Positions 9,275 to 16,607 of a DNA stretch of 64,000 nucleotides are shown piece by piece. Position 1 is the first letter of the stretch. Each line of letters begins with the position of its first letter. Below the pieces are notes generated by a model. It did not search any database and was not told the DNA's origin. It worked only from the letters and a program-made list of their open reading frames with translations. The position numbers were made by a program, and so were the translations under genes. Origin of the DNA: Micromonospora sp. C28SCA-DRY-2 (GTDB lineage: Bacteria > Actinomycetota > Actinomycetes > Mycobacteriales > Micromonosporaceae); assembly GCF_030519475.1 (NCBI RefSeq), contig NZ_JAUMKD010000002.1, forward strand, positions 491,501 to 555,500. Reading direction: 5' to 3'.

Positions 9275-10405
9275 ATGAGCGAACCCGTCGACCGGGCCCG
9301 GCGTGCGCTCATCGAGTCTCCCGCCGACCTGCTGGTGGACCGGGTCGCCGCGGTGCTCGCCGAGTCGTACGGCGTGACCGGCACCGAGCTGTTCCAGGTC
9401 GACTACCGGCTCTCCGCGCTGCTGCCGCTGCACGACGGCGACCCGATCACCACGCCGGGGCATCCGGCCTGGCGCTGCTTCGACCACCAGACGCCGGTCG
9501 TCGTCGACCAGGTGGGCTACCTGCCGGTCTCGATGCGCGGGGAACGGCGCGGGGTGCTCCGGATCACCCCGGTGCCCGTCCCCCCGGCAGCGCTGGACGG
9601 GCTGGCCGAGGTCGCCACCGCACTGGCCCACGAGCTGGCCGCCGTCTCGGCCGGCACGGACGTCTACCGGACCGCCCGGCGCAGCCGGCGGCTCACCCTC
9701 GCCGCCGAGATGCAGTGGGAGATGCTGCCCGGCCGCAGCCGCTCCCGTCCCGCGTTCCGGTTGGCCGGCCAGTTGGAGCCGGCGTACGCGGTGCGCGGCG
9801 ACAGCTTCGACTGGGCCGACGACGGCGACCGGCTCTGGCTCTCCACCATCAACGGCTCCGGCGAGGGTGTCGAGGCGGCCATGCTCACCACGCTCGCCAC
9901 CCACGCGCTGCGCAACGCCCGGCGGGCCGGGCTGAGCCTGGCCGACCAGGCCGCGCTGGCCGACCAGGCCGTGTACGACCTGCACCGGGGCGGCCAGCAC
10001 CTGGCCGCCCTGCTGATGCAGCTGGAGCTGCGCACCGGAGTGCTGACGGTGGTCGACGCCGGCTCACCCCGGCTGGTACTGCTCCGCGACGGCGAGGTGA
10101 GCGAGCAGCCGCTGGAGCAGCAGTTCCCGCTCGGCATGTTCGAGGCGACCGACTACCGGGAGCAGCGCCTGGAGCTGCGCCGCGGCGACCGGCTCTTCGT
10201 GGTCAGCGACGGTGTGATCGACGCCACCGGGCAGAACGTCCGGTACGGCGAGACAGCGCTGGACCGGTTCCTGCGCCGGACCGGCCGGATGGAGCCGCTG
10301 GACGCCGTCCGCTCGCTGATCGGCGACCTGCGCGCGTTCGTCGCCGGCGACCTGGTGGACGACGCCGTGGTGGTCTGCCTGGACTGGACCGGCCCGCAGC
10401 CGTGA
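9275..10405 (+). CDS. PP2C/SpoIIE-like protein with altered metal-site motifs
   Basis: A 376-residue protein with a short N-terminal sensor-like region (about 1-130) and a C-terminal SpoIIE/RsbU fold. The fold is recognisable from RGDSFDW (near 176), STINGSGEG (near 191), VSDGVID (near 311) and VDDAVVV (near 362). Compared with its neighbour at 6805, the GDFYD motif reads GDSFDW, and the aspartate of the second motif (GDVxGxG) is Asn (INGSGEG). It may be a weak or inactive phosphatase acting as a scaffold or sensor. The ATG at 9275 has GGAG 5 bases upstream. Divergent from the MarR gene; converges on the glycosyltransferase gene with a 12-base gap. Confidence 0.8.
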   Translation: MSEPVDRARRALIESPADLLVDRVAAVLAESYGVTGTELFQVDYRLSALLPLHDGDPITTPGHPAWRCFDHQTPVVVDQVGYLPVSMRGERRGVLRITPVPVPPAALDGLAEVATALAHELAAVSAGTDVYRTARRSRRLTLAAEMQWEMLPGRSRSRPAFRLAGQLEPAYAVRGDSFDWADDGDRLWLSTINGSGEGVEAAMLTTLATHALRNARRAGLSLADQAALADQAVYDLHRGGQHLAALLMQLELRTGVLTVVDAGSPRLVLLRDGEVSEQPLEQQFPLGMFEATDYREQRLELRRGDRLFVVSDGVIDATGQNVRYGETALDRFLRRTGRMEPLDAVRSLIGDLRAFVAGDLVDDAVVVCLDWTGPQP

Positions 10406-10417
10406 CCCGCCGCCGGG

Positions 10418-11902
10418 TCAGTACGCCCCCCGGCTGCGCAGCACCGCGCCGAAGGTCTTCCACAGGATGGTCAGGTCGGCCGCGAGCGACCAGTTCTCCA
10501 CGTAGTAGAGGTCCAGCCGGATGCCGTCCTCCCAGCTCAGGTCGGACCGGCCGCTGACCTGCCAGAGCCCGGTCATGCCCGGCTTCACCAGCAGCCGGCG
10601 GGCCACGTCGCCCTCGTAGCGGGCCACCTCGGCGGGCAGCGGCGGGCGGGGGCCGACCAGGCTCATCTGCCCGAGCAGGACGTTGACCAGCTGCGGCAAC
10701 TCGTCCAGGGACCACTTGCGCAGCAGCCGGCCGATCCGGGTGACCCGGGGATCGTCGCGCATCTTGAACATCAGGCCGTCGGTCTCGTTGCGGGCGGCCA
10801 GCTCGGCTCGCAGGGCGTCCGCGTTCACCACCATGGTGCGGAACTTGAACACCCCGAACTCCCGGCCGCCCTGGCCGACCCGGATCTGCCGGAACAGCGC
10901 CGGCCCACGGCTGTCCAGCCGGATGGCCAGCGCGATCAGCCCCAGCACCGGCAGCAGCAGCGCCACGGCCAGCGCGGCGGCGGACCGGTCGACGAGGCCC
11001 TTGACCAGCTTCCGGACCCCCCGGAACTCGGGCGCCTCGACGTGGATCAGCGGCAGCCCGGCCACCGGCCGGGTGTGGATGCGCGGGCCGGCCACGTCGG
11101 TCAGCGCCGGAGCGACCACCAGGTCGATCCCGGTGCCCTCCAACTGCCATCCCAGCCGGCGCAGCCGGGTCGCGGTCAGCTCGCCGGAGGCGGTGACGGC
11201 CACGGTGTCCGCGCCGATCGCGGTAGCCGCCTCGGGGATGCCCCGGAACGAGCCGACCACCGGCACGTCGCCCAGCCGCTGCGCCACCGGGGCCAGCAGC
11301 GCGTCCGGGATGCACGCGCCGACCACGTGGTAGCCGGCGTACGGCTCGCGGCGCAGCGTGTGCACCAGTTCCAGCACGTGCGCGGTGTCGCCGACCACCA
11401 GCACCTTGCGCGACCAGCCGGCGCCCCGGGAGCGGGCCCGGTGCAGCCGCTTGCGGGCGGCGAACCGGGCCACCTCGAGCCCGAGGGTGCCGACGGCGAA
11501 GGAGACGGCCAGGAAGCCCCGGGAGATGCCGACGTCGGCGACGTAGCCGGCGATGGCGACCCCGCCGGCCAGCCGCAGGCTCGCCGCGCCGACCCGGCGG
11601 TACTCGTCCGCCCCGTAGCCGAGCACCCGGTCGTCGTAGCAGCCGAGCGCCTTGAGCGAGACCAGCCAGGCGAGCACCACCCCGGGCGCCACCAGCACGT
11701 ACGGGATCCGGGAGCCGGTCGGGACGTCCTCGCCGAACCGGGCGACGTAGCCGACCAGCACGGCGACGGTCAGGATGCTGGTGTCCAGCACCACCAGGAC
11801 GCGGACGTAGGCCCGCTCGTCGGCGCGGGCCACCAGGCCGGACGGAGGGCCGTCCGGTCGCGCCGGCGTCCGTGCGGGGGTCATCAGCGTCGCCGAGGTC
11901 AC
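10418..11902 (-). CDS. Exopolysaccharide initiating polyprenyl glycosylphosphotransferase
   Basis: A 494-residue WbaP/CpsE-type enzyme that transfers sugar-1-phosphate to undecaprenyl phosphate at the membrane, starting capsule or exopolysaccharide units. The N-terminal half has several membrane helices, then a NAD-binding-like region (RKVLVVGDTAHVLELV). A single helix precedes the C-terminal bacterial sugar transferase domain, with KFRTMVVNAD, RKWSLDELPQLVNVL, MSLVGPRPPL and KPGMTGLWQVSGRS. GTG at 11902 is preceded by GGGAGG at correct spacing, which decides the start; an ATG follows at 11884. No other polysaccharide genes are present nearby, so it acts as an orphan here. Confidence 0.92.
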   Translation of the reverse strand: MTSATLMTPARTPARPDGPPSGLVARADERAYVRVLVVLDTSILTVAVLVGYVARFGEDVPTGSRIPYVLVAPGVVLAWLVSLKALGCYDDRVLGYGADEYRRVGAASLRLAGGVAIAGYVADVGISRGFLAVSFAVGTLGLEVARFAARKRLHRARSRGAGWSRKVLVVGDTAHVLELVHTLRREPYAGYHVVGACIPDALLAPVAQRLGDVPVVGSFRGIPEAATAIGADTVAVTASGELTATRLRRLGWQLEGTGIDLVVAPALTDVAGPRIHTRPVAGLPLIHVEAPEFRGVRKLVKGLVDRSAAALAVALLLPVLGLIALAIRLDSRGPALFRQIRVGQGGREFGVFKFRTMVVNADALRAELAARNETDGLMFKMRDDPRVTRIGRLLRKWSLDELPQLVNVLLGQMSLVGPRPPLPAEVARYEGDVARRLLVKPGMTGLWQVSGRSDLSWEDGIRLDLYYVENWSLAADLTILWKTFGAVLRSRGAY

Positions 11903-12062
11903 CGAACCTCCCACATCGGTCGCCGGCGGCCCCCGGGCGGCGGCCGGCCCGGATCGCGGGACCGGCGTGCGGGAGCACGAACGACATCCTGCCCCGACAA
12001 CTATGGTGGCCGATTGCTTCGGACGTATTGCCGTCACTTTTCCCGACCGGGCCGCGATCGGT

Positions 12063-12105
12063 AAAGGGCCCGCCGTACCGGATGCGGCGGTACGACGGGC
12101 CCTTT
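12063..12105. terminator. Strong bidirectional-looking terminator
   Basis: Stem AAAGGGCCCG(C)CGTACCG pairs with its complement with one mismatch and ends in AAA/TTT on both sides. It lies 17 bases beyond the stop of the VWA gene and upstream of the glycosyltransferase gene. Confidence 0.85.
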
Positions 12106-12121
12106 CAGGCTGTCCGAAGGC

Positions 12122-13888
12122 TCAGGCGGGCGCCTTGCGCAGCGCGATGGCCCGGAGGAAGATCTCGCCGATCTTGGTCGGGTCCTCGGTGACGAACGCG
12201 CCGCCGCCGGTGACCTTGGTGATCGACTCCAGCTCGGCCTTGCTGACCGCGTTGCCGATACCGATGATCACGACCTGGATCGGCCGCTCCGGGTCCTTGA
12301 TCTTGTTGAGTTCGGAGAGCAGCTTCTGCTGGGAGATGCCGTTGGCGTCCTCGTTCTTGCCGTCGGTGAAGAGCACGATCGAGTTCACCCGACCCGCCTC
12401 CCAGCCGTCCTGGACGTTCTTGTAGGCGGCGAGCATGGTGTCGTAGAGGCCGGTGTCACCACTGGAGGACCGGATGCCGCCGAGCGCCTGCTCCAGTTGC
12501 CCGCGCTTGCTGGACAGCCGGCCGATGGGCACCAGTTGCCGGTAGTCGCGGCTGCCCTCGAGGTTGGTGGAGAAGGTCCAGAGCCCGATCGACCAGGAGT
12601 CGTCGAAGAGGGTCAGACCCCGACGCGCCGCCTCGACGGTGACCTGCTGCCGGGTGGCGTTGTTGGCGCTGGGCACCTCGGCCTTCATCGAACCGGAGAC
12701 GTCGATGACGGCCAGCATCCGGCCGGACTGGGTGGCGATCGCCCAACTCGAGACCGCGCTGCCGATCGCGGCGGCGTCCAGCCCGCCGGCGGCGGTGCCG
12801 CCCGCGGTCGGGGGCGCCGGCGCGCCACCCGCCGGGCTGGGCGCACCCACCGGCGCCTCGAAGCCGTCGCCCCAGTTGCCATCCGGGGCGCGCAGCGACT
12901 GCGCCGCCAGCCGGTTACGGAAGGTGGAGGTGGTGAGCACCTCGAAGAGCACCCGGGCCGCGGACGCCTTGGCCGGCTCGATGCCGGGCAGCACCGCGTA
13001 CGGGTAGTCCAGCGGCATCGGCGCCGGCTCCAGGTAGAGCGCGGCCAGCGGGACCGGCGGCTTCTTGCTGTTGTACTCGATCACGTCCTCTTCGGAGAGG
13101 GGTGCGGCGCCGAGGCCGCTGGCGATCGTGGTGGGATCCGGCGAGGTCGGGAACCGGGCGAGCAGGTCCTGACGCAGTGCCGAGCGGCTGTTGGCCAGTG
13201 CGCGCAGCGCGCCGACGGTGTCCCGCTGCGCGTCCGCCCCGCCGGCGCTGGCGGCCGCGGCGGTCAGCGAGAGCAGCCCGGAGAGCCCGGCGGCGTCCTT
13301 GGTCGGCTCGACGATCCCGGTGTTCAGCGGCTTGTCGCTCTTCAGCTCACCGAGCAGCCTGTTCCAGGTCAGCTTCTGGTCCGGCCAGCCGAGCCGGGAG
13401 GCGATCGGCTCGGGCATCGCCACGACCACCGGGCTGCGCGCGATGGACGCCCCGTTGGCCGGGTCGAAGGCGGTCGCGCCGCCGTCCTTGAGGCGGGCCA
13501 GCCAGGTGGAGGAATCCGGGATCCAGACGTCGGGGCTGACCGCGGTGCCGCTGGCCTGGCCGACGCCGGCCAGCACGGCGCCGTGCTTGGCCGCCACCGT
13601 CGCGGCCACCTCGACCGGGTCGGAGGCCGACACCGTCACCGCGATGCAGGTGCCGCCGACCGCCGCCCCGTCCTTGACCCACTGGTCGGCCGCGCCGCTG
13701 ACGGCGGGCGCCAGCTCGGTGGCCACCGCGACGGAGAGTTCGACCTTGCCCGAACAGTCCGGCCCGGAGAGCTGCTGATAGCCGAACCACCCTCCCGCGG
13801 AGACGACGAGCACGCCGACCGCTGCTGCGGCGGCGGCGCCGTTGAGATTCGAACGCATGCGATGGCGGCCTGCTGACACGCAGACCAT
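12122..13888 (-). CDS. Membrane-anchored substrate-binding/von Willebrand factor A fusion protein
   Basis: A 588-residue protein. The N-terminal hydrophobic segment (about residues 19-40) is a signal anchor. A periplasmic-binding-protein-like domain (about 45-340) follows, with SPDVWIPDSSTWL and YPYAVLPGI as in extracellular solute-binding proteins. After a Pro/Ala/Gly linker comes a VWA domain whose MIDAS motif DVSGS is near residue 395, with TGLYDTML and LFTDGKNED later. Both halves face outside. The job is unknown; MIDAS domains bind protein ligands through a metal. The start is uncertain: ATG 13888 or ATG 13858 (MRSNLNG). Alone in its transcription unit. Confidence 0.85.
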   Translation of the reverse strand: MVCVSAGRHRMRSNLNGAAAAAAVGVLVVSAGGWFGYQQLSGPDCSGKVELSVAVATELAPAVSGAADQWVKDGAAVGGTCIAVTVSASDPVEVAATVAAKHGAVLAGVGQASGTAVSPDVWIPDSSTWLARLKDGGATAFDPANGASIARSPVVVAMPEPIASRLGWPDQKLTWNRLLGELKSDKPLNTGIVEPTKDAAGLSGLLSLTAAAASAGGADAQRDTVGALRALANSRSALRQDLLARFPTSPDPTTIASGLGAAPLSEEDVIEYNSKKPPVPLAALYLEPAPMPLDYPYAVLPGIEPAKASAARVLFEVLTTSTFRNRLAAQSLRAPDGNWGDGFEAPVGAPSPAGGAPAPPTAGGTAAGGLDAAAIGSAVSSWAIATQSGRMLAVIDVSGSMKAEVPSANNATRQQVTVEAARRGLTLFDDSWSIGLWTFSTNLEGSRDYRQLVPIGRLSSKRGQLEQALGGIRSSSGDTGLYDTMLAAYKNVQDGWEAGRVNSIVLFTDGKNEDANGISQQKLLSELNKIKDPERPIQVVIIGIGNAVSKAELESITKVTGGGAFVTEDPTKIGEIFLRAIALRKAPA

Positions 13889-14021
13889 CTTGCGTATCCG
13901 AAGGGGGGACTGCCATAACCGTTCGGACGAAAGTTACGGAGGAGATACAGTTGATCACCATTTGGCGACACTGAGTGATTGCTCAGCCTCAAGGCGTTGC
14001 CGAACAAGGCTTTCCGCCCGG

Positions 14022-15059
14022 TCAGCCCAGGACACAGGTGGGGCTGGGTAGCGGCACCGGCTCGCCCACCGGGGCCGGTACGCCGCTGCTCGGATCGACC
14101 CGGAACACCCGGACCATGTCGGCCCGCTCGTCGGCCACGTAGAGGTGCGTCCCGATCAGCGCGAAGTGCCGCGGCCACTCGCCACCGGTGTCCACCTCGG
14201 CGACCTGCTCCGGCAGCTCGCCGGCGAGGGCGAAGACGGAGACGGTGCCCACCCCGCGATTGGCCACGTACAGGAAGCGCCCGTCCGGCCCGACGGCGAT
14301 CTCCGACGGCTGCACGTGCCCGGTCCGCTCGCTGGCCTCGACCCGACCCCGCTGGTGCAGCGCCCCCTCGGCGGTCAGCTCGTACGCGGTGACCGAGGCG
14401 TCCAGCTCGCCGGCCAGGTAGCAGCGCCGGCCGTCGGGGTGCCGGGCCAGGTGCCGGGGGCCGGCCCCGGGGTGGGTCCGCACCCGGGGCGCCCGGGGCA
14501 CCAGCCGGCCGGTGGCGGCGTCCAGGTCGTACCGGTAGACCGAGTCGGTGCCCAGGTCGACCGCGAGCAGCGGCCCCCGCCCCGGGCCGGGCGAGACCAT
14601 GTGGGCGTGCGCCCGCTCCTGACGCTCCGGGTCGGGGCCGTGCCCCTCGTGCTGCACCAGGTCGGTGCGCTCGCCGGGCACCCCCTGCTGGTCGAGCGGG
14701 AGCACCGACACGCTGCCGTCGCCGTAGTTGGCCACGAACAGGTGCCGCCCGTCCGGGGCGACCGCCAGGTGGCAGGGCTCGACGCCGCCGCTGAGCTGGG
14801 AGCCGAGCGGGGTGAGCCCGCCGTCCGGCCCGACCCGCCAGGCGCTGACCTCACCGGTGGGGAGCTCGTTGACGGCGTAGAGCACCGGCAGCTCGGGGTG
14901 CCGGGCGAGGAACGACGGCGACGGGGTGACCGCGACCGTGCCCAGCGGGGTGAGCGCCCCGGAGTCCCGGTCCCGCCGGGCCGCCACGATGCCCGTGGCC
15001 CGGCCGCCGCTGTGCTCCGTGTAGCCGCCGACGTGGACGATCGCGTCCTGACCTGTCAC
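14022..15059 (-). CDS. Lactonase family seven-bladed beta-propeller (6-phosphogluconolactonase-like)
   Basis: A 345-residue protein of the YkgB/Pgl type. Repeated blades read like PSFLARHPELPVLYAVNE, EPCHLAVAPDGRHLFVANYG and QPSEIAVGPDGRFLYVANRG. It has the family's conserved acidic/histidine residues and GGEWPRHFAL near the end. Members hydrolyse 6-phosphogluconolactone or act on other lactones. No signal peptide is evident, so it is probably cytoplasmic. GTG 15059 is chosen with GGAGG 9 bases upstream; a longer start at 15095 is possible. No pentose phosphate genes adjoin, so the substrate is not proven by context. Confidence 0.85.
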   Translation of the reverse strand: MTGQDAIVHVGGYTEHSGGRATGIVAARRDRDSGALTPLGTVAVTPSPSFLARHPELPVLYAVNELPTGEVSAWRVGPDGGLTPLGSQLSGGVEPCHLAVAPDGRHLFVANYGDGSVSVLPLDQQGVPGERTDLVQHEGHGPDPERQERAHAHMVSPGPGRGPLLAVDLGTDSVYRYDLDAATGRLVPRAPRVRTHPGAGPRHLARHPDGRRCYLAGELDASVTAYELTAEGALHQRGRVEASERTGHVQPSEIAVGPDGRFLYVANRGVGTVSVFALAGELPEQVAEVDTGGEWPRHFALIGTHLYVADERADMVRVFRVDPSSGVPAPVGEPVPLPSPTCVLG

Positions 15060-15228
15060 CGGTTCCACCCTCCGCCCGCTCCTGCGTCGATCCAACCAGA
15101 GGGTTCCCGCAATGCCGGATCCTTAGCCACGATTCGCCGCCCCGATTCCGCCCGCTCGTCCGGTCTACGCCCACGCCGCCGGGTGCCGCGCCGGCCGCGC
15201 CGCCGGGTGCCGCTGGCCCGCCGCCGGG

Positions 15229-15825
15229 TCAGGCCGCCGGCACCGGCTCGCCGCGCTGCCGGGCCACGTGCTCGACCAGCTCGATCAGCACCAGCTTGCC
15301 GGACTGCCGGTCCCGGGCGTCGCAGAGCACCAGCGGCACCTCCGGGTCCAGGTCGAGGGCCTGGCGTACGGTCTCCAGGCTGAACCGGCGGGCGCCGTCG
15401 AAGCAGTTCACCCCGACCACGAACGGGATGCCGCGCTGCTCGAAGTAGTCGATCGACGGGAAGCAGTCGGCCAGTCGCCGGGTGTCGGCGAGCACCACCG
15501 CGCCGAGCGCGCCGAAGGCCAGCTCGTCCCAGAGGAACCAGAAGCGGTCCTGGCCGGGGGTGCCGAAGAGGTAGACCTGGAGATCCTCGTTGATGGTGAT
15601 CCGGCCGAAGTCCATCGCCACCGTGGTGGTCGACTTGGTCTCCACCCCGGAGAGGTCGTCGGTACCGACGCCGGCCCCGGTCAGCACCTCCTCGGTCTGC
15701 AGCGGCCGGACCTCGCTCAGCGCGCTGACCAGCGTCGTCTTGCCGGCCCCGAAGCCCCCGGCGATGAGGATCTTCAGTGCGAGCGGGATCCGGGCCCGCT
15801 CACCGTCATAACGCACGGAGTCCAC
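15229..15825 (-). CDS. Conservon GTP-binding protein (CvnD type)
   Basis: A 198-residue small GTPase of the actinobacterial conservon type. The P-loop GGFGAGKTT is near residue 22, the switch II-like motif is FGTPGQDRFWFLW, and the NKxD position is degenerate (GVNCFDG). In conservons this protein works with a sensor kinase-like membrane protein, a roadblock protein and a DUF742 protein as a membrane-associated signalling complex resembling eukaryotic G-protein systems. GTG 15825 overlaps the preceding DUF742 gene by 20 bases, indicating translational coupling. It is the last gene of the four-gene operon. Confidence 0.93.
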   Translation of the reverse strand: MDSVRYDGERARIPLALKILIAGGFGAGKTTLVSALSEVRPLQTEEVLTGAGVGTDDLSGVETKSTTTVAMDFGRITINEDLQVYLFGTPGQDRFWFLWDELAFGALGAVVLADTRRLADCFPSIDYFEQRGIPFVVGVNCFDGARRFSLETVRQALDLDPEVPLVLCDARDRQSGKLVLIELVEHVARQRGEPVPAA

Positions 15826-16195
15826 TGACCACCGCCTTGAGGATGTCGTTGTCGGGCAGGTACGCGGTGCGCGGCGGCTGGTGCACGGCGACCACGCCCC
15901 GGGCCAACAGGTCACCGAGCAGCACCCGGACCACGCCGACCGCGAGGTCGAGGTCGGCCGCCAGCTCCGCCACCGGGACCGGCCGGCCGGCCAGCTCGAC
16001 CAGTCGACGGTGCTCCGGTTGCAGCTCCGGGTGGGCGGCCAGGTCGGCGCCCGGCTCGGCCAGGACGAACGCGACCAGGTCGAAGCCGCCGACGGCCGAG
16101 CGGACCCGCCCGCCGGTGAGCGTGTACGGCCGCACGACGGGGCCGGCGTCGCCGTCCAGCCACTCGTGCTGCGGCCCGGGCGACTCAGTCCGCAT
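15806..16195 (-). CDS. DUF742 protein (conservon CvnC type)
   Basis: A 129-residue protein with the DUF742 pattern VVRPYTLTGGR near the N-terminus and a winged-helix-like C-terminal half ending PPRTAYLPDNDILKAVVSGL. DUF742 members pair with the roadblock protein and the GTPase in conservons. It overlaps the roadblock gene by 11 bases and the GTPase gene by 20, so the operon is tightly coupled. Confidence 0.93.
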   Translation of the reverse strand: MRTESPGPQHEWLDGDAGPVVRPYTLTGGRVRSAVGGFDLVAFVLAEPGADLAAHPELQPEHRRLVELAGRPVPVAELAADLDLAVGVVRVLLGDLLARGVVAVHQPPRTAYLPDNDILKAVVSGLRAL

Positions 16196-16607
16196 CGGCC
16201 GCTCCCGCCGCCGACCGGGCCGGGGCTGTCAGGTACTCGCCCACCCGGGTCACCAGCATCGCCATCTCGTACGCCACCAGGCCGATGTCGGCGTCCGCCT
16301 CGCTGACCACTGCCAGGCAGGCGCCCTGCCCGGCCGCCGTGACCAGCAGGTACGCCGACTCCATCTCCACCACGGTCTGCCGCACCGGCCCGCCCGCGAC
16401 GTGCCGGCTCGCCCCGCGGGCCAGGCTGGACAGGCCGGAGGCGAGCGCGCACAGGTGCTCCGCGTCCGCCCGGTCCAACCCGGTGGAGGCGCCGAGCAGG
16501 AGCCCGTCCGCCGACAGCACCACCGCCTCGCGGGCGGATGGCACCCGGTCCACCAACTCGTCGAGCAACCAGTCGAGATCGGCAGTCTGCCTCGTCGGCT
16601 GCAGCAT
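16185..16607 (-). CDS. Roadblock/LC7 domain protein (conservon CvnB type)
   Basis: A 140-residue roadblock/LC7 protein; the characteristic core is VLSADGLLLGASTGLDRADAE with VEMESAYLLVTAAG in the second half. Roadblock proteins dimerise and regulate small GTPases of the MglA/Rab type, here presumably the GTPase encoded at 15229-15825. Its ATG shares one base with the stop of the sensor kinase gene (TGATG). Confidence 0.94.
   Translation of the reverse strand: MLQPTRQTADLDWLLDELVDRVPSAREAVVLSADGLLLGASTGLDRADAEHLCALASGLSSLARGASRHVAGGPVRQTVVEMESAYLLVTAAGQGACLAVVSEADADIGLVAYEMAMLVTRVGEYLTAPARSAAGAADAD

Noticed and set aside
12001-12121. Riboswitch or small RNA in front of the glycosyltransferase gene
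   Set aside because: The only strong structure is the AAAGGGCCC stem, better explained as the terminator of the VWA gene.
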